The notes: generated by a model not told the origin, from the letters alone. Numbered from the stretch's first letter, positions 47,085-60,245 are shown. The stretch: 64,000 nucleotides of DNA from Heliocidaris tuberculata (GCA_025618425.1 CM046838.1:10961752-11025751), one strand, 5' to 3'. A program made the numbers and translations.

Positions 47085-47674
47085 ATTAGCAAGTTGCTTT
47101 GAAAGAAAGAGGAAAAATCAGAGTAGCAGATTGGTGAAAATTTGAACGAAATCGGACAAGCAATAAGAAAGTTATGGATTTTTGAAAGTTGTAATCACTA
47201 TACATATGGGAATTTCAAAGTGGCCGAATAGGTAATGTCACTGTGATGTAGCTGTGGACAACTCCCCCATTCACTCCAACACACAAAATGACTAAAATGT
47301 CACTTTTTTCAAAATGTATTACTCAGTACTCAGTAGGATCGTTTCGTTCATGAGAACCTATAATATGCTATCTCCAATATATTTTGAGTACTGCCCTGAG
47401 GGTAAAAGCGCCTCGAAGAAAATCGCGAATTAATATTTTTGTGTACGACAAATAGGTCTAGGAGAGTTGTCCACAAAAATGTCACAACTGACTCACCAAA
47501 TTGCCCAGTTTGAGATTCGCATAGATGTAGATCTAGATCTAGTGATCTCATTTTTCAAACATCCATAACTTTTTTATTCCTTGACCAATTTCTTTCAAAC
47601 TTTTTACCATCCAGTTTTTCTTATTTTTCTGCTTTCACACACATCATCTCATTACCAAGGTTGGATTGCCCTTT
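47085..47674. mobile_element. MITE, AATCCAACCTTGG family, reverse orientation
   Basis: Ends ...CCAAGGTTGGATTGCCCTTT at the right. The body matches the reverse complement of 58663-59152, including TTGAGTACTGCCCTGAGGG and ACTCACCAAATTGCCCAG. The left end is fused to the preceding MITE (CAGGGTTTCATTAGCAAGTT). Confidence 0.75.
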
Positions 47675-49800
47675 AACTCAACTCGGATCCTCTCTGCCAG
47701 TCTCTACCTCTGCCCACTTATACATGTACAAGCTTATCTGAAGATGCCTCTGGCCGGCCGGCTCTGGATGGAAAGTAGACCAAAAATCAGTCTATTTCGT
47801 TCGGGGATATGCTCCGCTGAGACTACGTCTGGCTTCACGGAATCCCTCTCCTACAATGTCTTGGAGGAGAACATCAAAAGTCAGCAAATGTTATAAAACT
47901 CCTCCAAATAGACGGATTTTTCTGGAAAGCTAGCTAGATTCAGCTCCTCGAAAGTAATATCAAAGATCGCGGAAAGGGAGGATGGGACACTCCATACACT
48001 CTCCCAATTTTGTGTACGATGTAACGGCAGTCATCAGGGGAAAAGCGCCTAACAGCGTTGGGTCACGGGTAAACTGACGCATTGACTGTGTACAAACCAG
48101 GGGGCTGAAATAGTAACAGGAAGGAAACCAAGCCTCTCTATGAATTCAGAAGAGGGATGGGAAAGTGCTTGAAAATTAATGAGGAGGAGAAAAAAAGGGG
48201 GGGCGGTAAATTCAACAGGGGACCACAGAACTCTTAAAGACGTATTTAGGAGTTCTGTGCAAGGGACATGCAGCTATCACAGTGTTGTTAAGTATGGCCA
48301 GCGAAAAAAATACTCTTTTGCTTGGGAGCAGCGAAAATTCTGCGAAATCAAAAATTGTACTGCTAAATCAAAATAAAATTTTACTCAAAAATTCTCTGAC
48401 AAGCAACAACAAAAAAAACAAACCCAAAAAAAGTTTATCAGCATTTTTGGGGTGTATTTTTACTCAAAAATTCTCTGCACAAGCAAAAAAAAAACAAACA
48501 CCAGAATTATGCTAAAATTCTGCTAAATTTTGTCAAATTATGCCTAACATAATGCCAGATGCTAAAGCGGTCAAAATTCTGCCTGAAAGCAGAATTCTGC
48601 CAACTCTGGCAACGTTGGTGTTGTTCCATGTCCGTGCCCATTTTCTTTACACTTAAATATCATTCTAAAATAGTAATCATACAACACACACAAACACACA
48701 GAGGGGGAGGGGCTCCTGGGGTGTGTGGGTGTGCGTGTGTAGGTGTGTGTGTGTGTACAAATACAAATACAAAAATATATAGCTGATTGTATAGAGGAAG
48801 AAAAAAACCTAGCAACGAAGGCAGGGAAGTTACATTTACACTTACAGAAATGGGAAGAACTGAAAGTGAATAAGGATGTGAATGTGAGCAGGTATGATGT
48901 GTCTAGTGTTGTGCGTGTGTAAATCTTGGTATGTTTGTTGGATGTTAGTGAGTGTGAATGTGAATGTTGAGAAGGGGGGGGGGGGGTTAAGTAGTGAAAG
49001 GGGTAACAAGGTATACCGATGAAGGGTTTATATAAAAATATGCATTATGTTACTTTTCATGAATAATCATTTTCCCCTTCTCTTGGGTAAATTGTTAAAT
49101 GCACATCTTATTATTTATGACATAACATGAAGAATTGTATTTCATTTAATTATACCGTAATTATACATTTTTGTTTACCCCTTTATTTATTTAAAGGAGA
49201 TCTTTATATGAACTAGGAAAATAACAAAAAAGAAAAGAACATTAACATATTTTGAATGAAAGATCATTTACATTGAATATTATGATTGTGGGACATAGGG
49301 AGGGGGTATAGGGCGTAGGTTAGTGTTTGTCAATATATTATTTACTTAGTGCTTTCATTCCAACATTCTTCCAAGCTTGTCTTGTGAATAATTTAACACT
49401 ATGGTATGAAAAACGACATGAAGATTTGTATTTGTTTGAAATTATTTACATTTATTTTATGTAATAATCTATTTTGAATGAAATCTCTAATAAAATATTT
49501 TGAAAAAAAAAAAAAAAGTGTGTGTGTGTGTGTGTTGGGGGGACTAGGGGCATAGGGTCCCGCGCTCGTGACTTTTATAAGTACCCGAAAAGTACCCCTT
49601 TCTTTCTGATAATTTTGAAAAATATTGCCCGACTTTGTTTAAATTATTGGCACGTTCGAGCGAGTGGAATGAGACATCTTTTGCTGGGGAGGGGAGGGGC
49701 ATGTACCCCTCTTATCTTGACTCCAGCTCCTCTGCCTTACATTTTACTAGACAGGTACATGTAGTAATACAGGTATACTACTTGTTATTATATAAAACCG
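47675..49800. other. No gene seen; simple repeats
   Basis: A C-poor, A/T-rich stretch. 48017-48080 is a reverse copy of part of 53358-53418. 48290-48600 has repeated AAATTCTGC- and TACTCAAAAATTCTCTG-like words. GT runs lie near 48739 and 49516 and a G run near 48975. No spliced gene was recognised. Confidence 0.5.
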
Positions 49801-49889
49801 CACTGATTTTTTGAAATTGTATATATATATATATATTATATATATATATATATATATATGGCTCTTTTTGTAAGAAAATGTGGTAAATG

Positions 49890-50260
49890 TAGGTAAAATG
49901 GGTAGTGCTCATTACAAGAGGAAGGAATTGGTAGTGCTCATTACAAGAGGAAGGGGGGATATCAGAGGGGGCACTTGATATCAGAAGTTAAAAGTGACAT
50001 TTAATTTGATATCAGATCTGAAGGTACACTCATATCAGTTGGGGAAAGGGCACTCATTACGGTGCAAAGGGGGCAGACTTGAAAGGAGCAAATATTAGGT
50101 ACAAGTCTTTCAAAAGGGGCACTTATCAGAAGGGGAAATGGCACTTTCTAACAAAGAAAAGGGGCACTTTTATCGTAAAAAGAGGCAGTTATCAGAAAGC
50201 AGTAAATTTCAGAAATAACAAGGGACATTTGGGGGGTTTGAAAACATGGAGGGGGGCACT
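49890..50260. repeat. Degenerate short tandem repeat
   Basis: Many copies of a GGCACTT-ATCAGAA(G/A)-like word 25-40 bp apart. GGTAGTGCTCATTACAAGAG is duplicated exactly at 49901 and 49931. The open frame here is repeat-derived. (TA)n precedes it at about 49820-49858. Confidence 0.65.
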
Positions 50261-50269
50261 GCACCTATA

Positions 50270-52140
50270 ACAGTCAAGGCCACAAAATCTGTGTGTATCA
50301 GTATTGAGAACACAACAATTGTCATTGTGCTTTGCAGCTGAAATTCCAGAGCTGCTCTTTTTAACCCAGAGTCATGAATCATTAATGACATTGAATAGTA
50401 AAAGGTTGGCAGAAATGACAGGTACCATGCACAATGTTATTATCGTTTTCTGAATTTCATTCCTGATACACACCGATTTTGTACGTGGCCTTCATTTTTC
50501 AAAAATCTGAAAATCTAATTAGATATTCAGAGCATCAATTTAAGAGCATTTACCACAGAAATTTCACAGAACTTATCCAAAAATAAATTTTATATCCTTT
50601 AACTGAACAATGTGAAAGTCTCATTCTGAGTTATTAATGATCAAAAGTGTTAAACCTATTTTTTTAACAGCTAGTACTAGCAACCAATTTTTGCATTTCA
50701 TATCAAAGAAACCCAATTAAACTATGTATAGGGTAGGCCTACCACACAATGAACTTTAAAGATTTGATTGAATTTCAAAGAAACAATGTACTAAAGTCTT
50801 GTTTTTATCTTCATATTTATTGCATCTTAAGAAAATCATAACAGTGACAAATTTTGACAAAAGTCAAAATGTCACAATTATTGACAATCTCAAGGCAGTT
50901 TCATGGCAATTTCAAGGAAATTGACAATGTTAACAGAACATTCAACATGAATTTTGTTTTTGTTGTTTACTTAAAATTTCCTGAGGGCATATTCATACAC
51001 ATTATGTTCCATAGTAATTCAGTGAAAGACTGACTAGTGATAAAGTGCCGATAACTTGATAATACTTATTATGATGAAACGGTGGTGCCACAACGACCCC
51101 CCCCCCCCGAAAAAAGGCTAACAAAATCAATTTAATGTACATAAAAAGGGAACACTTCACAAAAAAGTATCTCACCACTCTTTCCAGGAGATAAATTTAA
51201 TGAAAAGTGTGAAACTGTCAAGAGTCCCTTGATGACCATTAATTCTTGAAGATTTTAACACCACAATTGATAGACTCAATTTGTGACATTCCTTATATCT
51301 GTGTATATAGTTTTGAATTTCCAACTTCCAAAATAATTGCTGCAGGAGCATGTTACTGAGAGATATACAGAGCATCCAAGAAAAAAAAAACACCTTAAAA
51401 CAAAGGGCTACTGTGACCAAACTATTATGTGCTCCAGGACAAATAGTTATAATACAGGCCATCCCCACCTCAAATTTTATTGGGGGATCATATTTACCCA
51501 GCCCCCCCCCCCCCCCCGAATTGACACCCATGCATGTCCTGAAAGCATAATACTTCCAATTTAAGGGAAATAGAAAATAATTGTCTTCAGGTCATAGTGC
51601 ACATACTGTGATCACAACAATCATTTTTTTTTTTTTTTTTTTTTTTAGAGTTTTGTTTTTTCTGAGACTCACTGTACAGTAAAGGGATCTAGTTCAATAA
51701 TAATGAAATGTGGCTTAATTAGAATAAGTGCAAAACAATAAATTATTTCAAAGGAAATCAAACTTTTTGAAAGCTTTGGTAAATAGGTCTAGGAATGTGG
51801 ATGAATCCAGATTAAGTGAAGCAATTTTATGCTCATTTACTGGTAAATTGTTACTGTCGTCCTATACTAATGTACATCGCAAAAACTATGTCTCTCTGAA
51901 TATATTTTGCCTCTAAATTGATTTATTTAAGAAACTTGTGCCCATTCATTGCTAAATTTCTTTTAAATTTCATTCTAAGTCCTAACTCTCTCTCTCTCTC
52001 TCTCTTTATACTGTATATAATAACTGCAATACTCTTTCTCACTTATCAATTGATTCATCTGTCATTATCATGCACAGTACAGTCACAACCACAATCAAAT
52101 GAAAGAAATGTAATGAAATGATATGTGCTGAGAAAAATTG
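50270..52140. other. No gene seen
   Basis: A/T-rich with C runs near 51099 and 51503, a T run near 51627 and a CT run near 51988. No exon or recurring repeat was found. Confidence 0.5.
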
Positions 52141-52149
52141 AATATTTTT

Positions 52150-53215
52150 ATTGCTTACAAAAATAAACAATAACTGTACAAGAAAAATTAACTACAAATC
52201 AAGTAATATCTATTATTTACAAAAATAAATAAGAATTATATACAAATAATGAAATTAAAATGTACAATAGATGATTCCATTTGCATTGGCCAATAGCAAA
52301 ACGATGTCACGAGAACCGGAAATTTTTATCCCCTTTGACCAAATGCCCCAAAGCAGATATTTGTATCCCCTATGACAATGCCCAAAACTGGAAATTTTTA
52401 TCCGCTTTGACCAAATGCCAAATCCAGTATCATTTACTATTTACAAAATTAATTAAATAAATACATTTATATACAAATGATTCCACTTATGTAAGCCTAT
52501 ATATCAATACCTTGTCATCCAAAACCAGAAATTTTTATCCCCTTTGACCAATGCCCAAAACCGGAAATTTTTATCCCCTTTGACCAAATGCCCCAAACTG
52601 GATATTTGTATCCCCTATGACCTAATGCCCAAAACTGGAAATTTTTTATCCCCTTTGACCTAATGCCCCAAACTGGAAATTTTTATCCGCTTTGACCAAA
52701 TGCCCCAAACCAGATATTTGTATCCCCTATGACCTAATACCCCAAACTGGAAATTTTTATCCGCTTTGACCAAATGTCAAATCCATTATCATTCATTATT
52801 TACAAAAATAAATTAATAAATACATATATACAAATGATTCCACTTGTGTAAGCCTATATATCAATACCTTGTCATCCAAAACCAGAAATTTTTATCCCCT
52901 TTGACCAAATGCCCAAAACCGGAAATTTTTATCCGCTTTGACCCTATGATGCAAACTGGAAATTTTTTATCCCCTTTGACCAAATGCTCCAAACCGGAAA
53001 TTTTTATCCCCTTTGACCCAATTCCCAAATCCAGAAATTTGTTATTATTTACAAATATAAATTAATACATTTATATACAAATGATTCAACTTGTGTAAGC
53101 CTATATAGCGATACCTTGTCATCCAAAACCAGAAATTTTTATCCCCTTTGACCAATGCCAAAAAACCAGAAATATTTATCCCCTTTTGACCCTTTTGAAC
53201 AAAAATAGTCTTGCC
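52150..53215. repeat. Minisatellite with higher-order structure
   Basis: A unit of about 37-40 bp, AAAC(C/T)GGAAATTTTTATCC then a CTTTGACCAAATGCC-like part, is repeated more than fifteen times. Blocks are separated by an A/T segment with CAAATGATTCCACTT(G/A)TGTA and CAATACCTTGTCATCC, which recurs near 52464, 52828 and 53076. This gives a higher-order unit of roughly 250-365 bp. The ORF at 52844-53065 is repeat-derived. Confidence 0.9.
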
Positions 53216-53502
53216 AAGACTATTTTTGTTTCTGGGAAATCGAAAGAAGTGCAGATTGGGTGTTTTGTGGGGGTTGCTTGAACAATTCAAAGCAGAGCAC
53301 TACAATCTCCGACCTGCTCGCCATTGTTTTGCACATAATGTCAACGGTAGTCGCTGGTAAGTTTACCTATCCAACGCTGTTGGGCGCCCTTCCCCCATGA
53401 GGCCACTTCCGTTACATAAAAATAGGGGGAGTGTCCTATCTTCCCTTTTCACGATCTTTGCTATGGTATATATATATATATATATAGTACTAGTAGTAGA
53501 GA

Positions 53503-53605
53503 GCTTACGAAACAGGACGGGAGAGCGAACAGAACGTTCACTCGAGCGGAAAATCGATCTGCGCATGCGCCAATGCGAAACTCTCTCCGTCCCGTTCATT
53601 TTCAG
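53503..53605. mobile_element. Short MITE, copy 1
   Basis: Starts CTTACGAAACAGGACGGGAG and ends CTCTCCGTCCCGTT, an inverted pair around about 70 bp. The reverse complement of the first end, CTCCGTCCCGTTTCGTAAG, ends the second copy at 55004. Preceded by a short (TA)n. Confidence 0.6.
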
Positions 53606-53759
53606 GACGGTATTCAGTCTGCTACAGGACGGATCTATGCAATTGTGTACACTGGATGTAAACAAGACGCACGTGTATGACAGCGGACAGCAACTTATGT
53701 TGATACGCACGATCACCAAGTCCAAGAAAAGAATTGTTATATTTAACTGTTAGAAGTTC

Positions 53760-54840
53760 CAGTTAGTTGTGAAATATGGCTACCAGCACAAGTACTTGCT
53801 CGATGAGTGAATTTGCAGATTTAACTTTGTGTCTTTTCCAAATAAATTGTTTCTAAGTCCAACAAGTTAATCAAACTTGAATAGGCCTACTACTTTACTA
53901 GTTCAAGTCACAGTTCAATACATGATGGTGGGCTTTATGACTGTGTCCGTGCACCCAACATTTCACTTTAGTCTTTTATGTTTGGTGTTCCCCTAATGGC
54001 TTACTTCATTTTAATCTTCATGTTCTGGAGGGTAATTGTGCCGAAAATCTCATCAAATTCTAATGTTATTTTCACAAGAAAAGGCGATGTTTACATGGTG
54101 TCAATTTGACATTGCAAAGAAAATGTCTGCGCACTCATTTACACGCAGTTTGGGTTTGTTTGTATGAAAGGTGACATTTTCAAGGCCTAGATGTTATGTA
54201 AAGTAGACCTTTCTCATCAGTTTTTCATAATTTTTGCACATGCATATCACTATAAATGATATTAAGATTATGTGAAGAGAGTATGCCCTTTTTGACGTTT
54301 GGATTTGTGCAGTTGTGCGTATATGGGCAGACATGGGGCACCAATCAATACTGAGGCGTATACTGTTAAAGCTCATGTACAGCATTGGTAGCAAAAAGGA
54401 AATTGGAAAGAAACATGTTAAATATAGTCTCATGTTGTTCTCCTTGTATCAAAAGATGTCTGTAAGAAATCATTTGGTATTCCATCTATGATTTCTGGTG
54501 AATTTCAGTGTAAATATCTGTAAGGAATGCTTGATCACTGCCATTATGCTAGGACCCGTCCACCCCGACGGCTCCCCGCACAGCAATCTTGGGGCTTCGC
54601 ATACAGCGTGTGTGCACTGTGTGTTACTCATCATTGGTTTTACACGTGTGTTTACAGTGTGTAGCACATGCTGCCTTTGTTGGGATTTTACGTGCCTGTC
54701 CCGGCACATAAATTAGTTTTTGCCTCTTATTTGTTTAATATTAAACTTTAGGAGGCGAAATCTTCACAGTGTCTTAGTATTGCTAGTATCTTGCTATTTA
54801 TCGACAAAAATTGAAGAAATCTGACGAAAAGTTTTTGAGG
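53760..54840. other. No gene seen
   Basis: No exon recognised upstream of ZRANB2. The sequence is A/T-rich and becomes CpG-rich after about 54860. Confidence 0.45.
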
Positions 54841-54859
54841 GCTTACCAAAACTTTACAT

Positions 54860-55211
54860 GACCTTTAACAGCGGGGGTCGCGCTCGCGTCGCCGTCCATT
54901 TCGCATCGTAACTAAAGTTAAGAACAGGACGGGAACGGTGTGCGAGGACGGTCACGGTCGGTCGATTCCCCCGTCGCACTGCCACTCCGTCCCGTTTCGT
55001 AAGCACTAGGTCCGGTACGGTTGATGTATAGCGTTGGCCGTGCGTTGCGAACCGGCCCGGCGCAGCGCGCGCGGTACATACGGGGCCGGGTGGTACGTAC
55101 GGTCGGTCCGCTGTAGCTGATGTGCTAGCGCGCTCGAGCTCGCGCTCGACTCGACTCCAGCTCAGGCTAGGCAGCGGTTTTATCTGTAACTTAATACTAT
55201 ATAGCGTGACA
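54860..55211 (+). promoter_or_regulatory. ZRANB2: ZRANB2 promoter / 5' UTR region, CpG-rich
   Basis: Directly upstream of the ZRANB2 start codon the base composition shifts to CpG-rich, with stretches such as CGGCCCGGCGCAGCGCGCGC. This is expected for a broadly expressed gene's promoter and is the strongest CpG cluster apart from the centre of the element at 32428. No TATA box at a sensible distance was seen; ACTATATAG at 55196 is too close to the ATG. A short MITE (54925-55004) lies inside the region. Confidence 0.55.
54925..55004. mobile_element. Short MITE, copy 2, in ZRANB2 promoter region
   Basis: Starts GAACAGGACGGGAAC and ends CTCCGTCCCGTTTCGTAAG, an inverted pair shared with 53503-53605. 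It lies about 210 bp upstream of the ZRANB2 ATG. Confidence 0.55.
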
Positions 55212-55267
55212 ATGTCGAGCAAGAAATTCATGGGAAATGACGGCGATTGGGTATGCAATAACGGAAA
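55212..55267 (+). CDS. ZRANB2: ZRANB2 exon 1 (coding part)
   Basis: Encodes MSSKKFMGNDGDWVCNNG plus two bases, ending at donor GTAAGT. The family's N-terminus has the same plan: a short Lys-containing start, then a DGDW Trp and first Cys of the first RanBP2-type zinc finger. The start codon is the only Met compatible with this length. ZRANB2 is a nuclear SR-like protein whose RanBP2 fingers bind single-stranded RNA at GGU-type sites and influence alternative splicing. Intron 1 is long (about 5 kb). Confidence 0.9.
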
Positions 55268-55520
55268 GTAAGTTATGATTAAACAGTTACTCGAAGATAT
55301 TGGAACGATTGTACCGGTACAAAAGTTGGGAATTCATATTCAATCGGACAAGAGTGAAGAGTGAAGCCTGGAGGTTCTAATTTTATGTGTGCGACTGCGA
55401 CTACACTCTGCAGTAACACTAATGGCTGTAGTGTGAAGAAGATTGTCCCACAAACTGAAATATGTGTAACGTTCCAAAGTTAGAACTAAGATTCAAGTTT
55501 GTTTGATGTGATGCACTATT

Positions 55521-55990
55521 AAAGGGAAATCCGACCTTAATAGCAAGTTGCTTTGAAAGAAAGAGGAAAAATCAGCGAAGCAGATTGGTGAAAGTTTGAA
55601 CTAAATCGGACAAGCAATAAGAAAGTTATGAATTTTTGAAAGTTGTAATCATGACACTGTCATGACTATGCATTTAATTATCGTGATATGGGAATTTCAA
55701 ATTGGCCGAATAGGTAATGTCACTGTGATGACCTGATGTAGCTGTGGACAACTCCCCCATTCGCTCCAACACACAAATGACTAAAATGTTACTTTTTTTC
55801 AAAATGCATTACTCAGTAGGATCTTTTCACTCATGAGGACCTATATAAGTTATAACATTAACAATATGCTATCTCCAATAAACTGCCCCGAAGGTAAAAG
55901 CGCCTCGAAGAAAACCGCAAATTAATGATATTTTTGTGTACGATGAATGGGAGAGTTGTCCACAAAAATGTCACAATTGACTTGCCAAAC
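55521..55990. mobile_element. MITE, AATCCAACCTTGG family, in ZRANB2 intron 1
   Basis: Begins TTAAAGGGAAATCCGACCTT and matches 47095-47500 in orientation, including ACAACTCCCCCATTCGCTCC and AAAAGCGCCTCGAAGAAAAC. It stops abruptly at TTGACTTGCCAAAC, so the far end is missing. Confidence 0.75.
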
Positions 55991-56019
55991 GCTATGCGTT
56001 GGAGCTCCCTGGGGTTACT

Positions 56020-56290
56020 TCAGAACGTGAAAAAAAAATACAATTTATGGCGAAATTGATGTGGATTTACTTACCGTTCACATGTAACTTTCGCTGTGCG
56101 ATTAACATTAAAGACGGCGAGATCGGCACAGAATGTGTACTGTAGATGAACGGAGTACAAGGCAAGTGCAACGCTGAGTGGTTCCGTCACGGCATGTTAA
56201 ATTTAATTGTGCTAATATCTCACATGCATACGTACCGTATATAGGCCTACTGCCATCTGCAACGGTGCAAGATATTAACACAAATAAATT
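56020..56290. repeat. Dispersed repeat shared with 9355-9650
   Basis: Same orientation as the first copy. It follows directly on the truncated MITE, as if the MITE's end had been replaced. After it, GCCACACGC(A/G)TG and CAGCCACACGCG near 56331 and 56384 form a short inverted pair. Confidence 0.65.
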
Positions 56291-58177
56291 TGGCAATGTA
56301 TACCACCACACGAGTGTGTCTCTACCTTACAGCCACACGCATGTGGCTGTATTCCCATCCCCATCGGAGGATACAGCCACACGCGTCGATATGCCTATGG
56401 TACTGTTGGTTCGTTGACGTGAACATGAAGGATATTTTCATTGAAATTCATCTCCTCTTCATTCTCACCTGCTCGCAGTCTCTGTTCAGTTGTACGTTGT
56501 CCAATTTTGAAAACTCATCCTGTTTGTTTTGACTTTGCTGATTAGATCTGCATCTCCGTACAAATAAAGCAGCGGCAGGATCAATCGATCAGCCTGTACA
56601 ACTGTTTTTTGATATTTATTTGCCAAAGTTAATGAATATTCATGATGCTTTTTTGTACAGTATTATCTGCTGGGTTACCATCTTTTACATTGATACCTGT
56701 ACCATTACCTTTTTCTTGTTCCCCCCCCCCCCCCCCCCCCCCATTTCATATCATCCTTTCTCTTGAAATTATTCATATTTCCTTATCTATCTCTCCTTTT
56801 TGGCCAATAATTGTCACTGAGGTGTGGGAGGGCATGTACGTGATTTTATTAGACGTGTATAAAGAATCTCTGTTATATCACAATAAGTTACAATAATAAT
56901 CTTATACAATAATGATAATTTACTCAATTGATTAGCTGAATTTGGCCTTTAAGTGCAGTAGAAGTACAATTCATATCTGCTTTAGATCATAAATGTATGT
57001 AATTGCACATGCGCTTCAGGGCCCCATACTTATCAGTAACAACCACTACATTTTTATGACAAATTTGCTCTCAGCCAATCAGATGCAAGGATTTCAGTAT
57101 CTGGTAACAGTCATTGCAACTTATAACAAGTTCATGAAACTGGCCAGATCATGAAAGCGCGCTGTATGTAAGGAGGTACCGGTAATGAGTATGTTGTTCA
57201 AATACTCATGCCTTTAATATGATCTTGCACTTCCTTTCTAGGTAATTTACTTGACACTTAGAAATTTTTACCGGTACTTCCCTGAAGTAATCAAGTCATG
57301 TGCATTATCACTATTACATCATACATGTAGATCTGTTATGTTGAAAGTGTTTGATTGATGGGTTACAGTGCTGGGCTTCTAATCACTACAAATATTGAGG
57401 AAAAAGTGCAAATAAACATAAAATTTGCATGAGAGAGGGATAGTAAAGAGAGAGATCTCGAGGTATGAAAAGGAAGGTGATTGATTTAAGTTGAACCATA
57501 CAAGGCATACATTGATGTTAATCTAAGATTTTATTTAATTTTCAAACTTTTTTTCCTTTACACAAAATATCTTCATGCAGTATAGATGGATTGGAAAGTA
57601 TCAGAGTGATTAATTCAAGCATTCCAGAATTTTTTCCGACTATTTTTTTTAAACAAAATCTGACATCCCTGACATGGAGATTGGAGAGTGATTTCAATTC
57701 ATGTTTTGCCATTGTTGTTTCTGTAGAATTTAAAATCTTTTTTTTTTTTTAAAGCAAATTCTTTCTTAAAATTTCACGCAAAATTGAAAATAGAGAAAGT
57801 GGCATAATACTGCAATAAATAAATGGTGAAGTATCTGAAATTTCATTTTAATCTACTTGGATCTCTTTTAAGACACCCATAATTTGAAGTCAAGTTCAAC
57901 TTAAATTTTATGTGAAATAGTGACCATCAATAAGATGATGTTGAAGGAAATGAAAGAAAAAGAGAAGAGAAGGGATAAAGATAACTGAAATTATAGTTTC
58001 ACAGTTAAAAAGTCATGAACAATAAACCAGCATTTCTGAAGAGATCAATTAGAAAAGAAGTCATGGGGAGACCGGGAAAGGGTGGGAGAGGTGGGGGGGA
58101 CACAGTACACATTATAGTGCAAAAACATTCCCTTTGTTGAACAGTATATCTGAATTGATTATAAATTAATCAATACT
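56291..58177. other. ZRANB2 intron 1, unremarkable part
   Basis: A/T-rich intronic sequence with a C run of about 24 at 56719-56742. No exon-like element was recognised. Confidence 0.5.
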
Positions 58178-59714
58178 TTAAAGTGATTGATTAACTTTGT
58201 GAAAAATTGTAAAATCAGCTCAAATGCCAGTGAATTGTGTGCAGTCCTCTAACTACATATATAACTAAGGATATGTGAAAGTATGAGAGAAAATGGAACC
58301 CGTTTACTATCCTAAAAAAAAGAAAATCGCGATCAATCGCTAGCGCAAGTCGCTCTGCTTCTTCGCTGCGCTGCAGTCACAAAAACCAAGCACCAGCGCT
58401 TGGCAATTTCAGAGCGGGTTTCCAGCCCGTACGGTATTCTGTGATAGAGCGAGGTATGCCAACCGTAAGAGATCTTTAGGGTTCGGTGGTACTCTATCCT
58501 GACATCAATGTTCAATCGTAAATATCTTGATATATAAATGACCGATCAGCTTATAAAACTCAGGCGATTCCTGTCTGACCTAATGGTTTGCAATTATGAT
58601 TACAGCATTAGCTGGAACAGTGTTTTTTTTTTTCAATCCTGGGCAAAGTTAATCAATGCCTTTAAAGGGCAATCCAACCTTGGTAATAAGATGGTTTGTG
58701 TGAAAGCAGAAAAATAAGAAAAACATGATGGTGAAAGTTTGAAAGAAATCGGACAAGACTAAGAATGTTATGGATGTTTTAAAAATGAGATCACTACATC
58801 TATGCGAATCTCAAACTGGCAATTTGGTGAGTCAGTTGTGACATTTTTGTGGACAACTCTCCCGTTTGTCATACACAAAACTATCATTAATTCGCAATTT
58901 TCTTCGAGACGCTTTTACCCTCAGGGCAGTACTCAAAATACATTGGAGATTGTTATAGGTCCTCATAAACGAAACGATCCTACTGAGTAATGCATTTTTT
59001 TTAAAAGTGACATTTTAGTCATTTTGCGTGTTAGAGCGAATGGGGGAGTTGTCCACAGCTACATCACAGTGACATTGGACATTGCCTATTCGGCCAATTT
59101 GAAATTCCCATATGCATAGTGATTACAACTTTCAAAAATTCATAACTTTCTCCGGTGGGCGAGACCAAAAGATTATAAATATAGATAGACCCAGAGTACT
59201 CTCACTGATAGTGATACTAATACGGTTACTACTTACAGGTACCCCCCCCCCCCCCCCATCTCTCTCTCTTTCATTTTCATGCATTCTCCTCCTCTTTCGT
59301 GATCTAGATCCTCTCATTCTTTCCCTTCCTCTCTCTTTTTTTCTGCTCCTCATCTTCCCTCTCCTTTTCTTGCTTATTTGCACTCTCGCTTATTTGCACT
59401 CTCCAAAAACATTTTCCTTATCTCCTCGTTTCTGTTGGTTTGTTTCCCCTCTTCCAGACGGTGGGCGAGAAATAATCTTTCGCCAATGTCTCGTTATAAA
59501 CACATGAGGATGCTAGTCATAATAGGATTTCGAGCGTCGATCCTTCAATCATTCGGACTGGATTTTGCGTTTGAAACCCAATTTATTTTCTCTTTTTTAG
59601 GAAAGTAAACGGGTTCCATTTTCGCTATATGTATATGTAGTTAGAGGATTGCACACAATTCACTGGCATTTTAGCTGATTTCACAATTTTTCACAAAGTT
59701 AATCAATCCCTTTA
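58178..59714. mobile_element. DNA element with ~130-150 bp terminal inverted repeats
   Basis: 58178-58326 pairs with 59586-59714; shared words include GATTGATTAACTTTGTG, CCAGTGAATTGTGTGCA and GGAACCCGTTTACT. The interior holds the MITE at 58663, a C run at 59239 and pyrimidine-rich sequence whose ORFs are low-complexity. No transposase seen. The word CGGTGGGCGAGA occurs at 59153 and 59459. Confidence 0.75.
58663..59152. mobile_element. MITE, AATCCAACCTTGG family, nested, right end lost
   Basis: Begins TTTAAAGGGCAATCCAACCT and runs collinear with 41711-42200 and the reverse of 47085-47674. It breaks off after CATAACTTTC at the CGGTGGGCGAGA word. Confidence 0.75.
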
Positions 59715-60245
59715 ACCTGCTTTTTTTTATAAAAGAGCCTCAATGCTTGGAATTTAGTTTGCATACATTACTTGTTGCTATGTCCGCCAAGCCTACGGGT
59801 TTGCTTTCAGGTTGTGAAGAACAACCTTTGTTTGAAAGGTATGTATAAAATTTGCATACATTACCGAAGCATCCTATTCCAAAAAATGTTAAGTCACCAG
59901 AAAATTCTAGTTAATTCATTCCAGGCATTGGTTTTGCCTTTATTCTGAAATCCGAGTTTGGTCAAGTGGTAAGTTTGGTCATGCGCAGAGCTTGGTCACA
60001 CTGCTATACCAGTTGCACAAAGATGTGATATTTACACACACAATAGGTGTCTATCTCTACCTTAACAACCACATGCATGTTGTAATAAACACTGCCTTTT
60101 ATTTACAATTATAATGACAACTTCTCTAATGAAGATTTCCAGACTCTTGTCATTAAAGTCATATTTTTTTCAGAACTAAAGCAAAAACCGTATGTATGGT
60201 CTAGAGCATGCATCAAACTCTCTCTGTTGTATATATTTTCTTTAG

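Noticed and set aside
53363..53753. Overlapping ~120-residue frames on both strands
   Set aside because: They run through a (TA)n tract and a MITE; the double open frames reflect low-complexity composition.
54854..55258. 134-residue - strand frame opposite the ZRANB2 promoter
   Set aside because: Stop codons are rare in CpG-rich DNA, and the frame overlaps the true ZRANB2 start on the other strand.
59112..59507. 131-residue Leu/Ser-rich frame
   Set aside because: Low-complexity pyrimidine-rich sequence with a C run; the apparent membrane-like composition comes from CT repeats.
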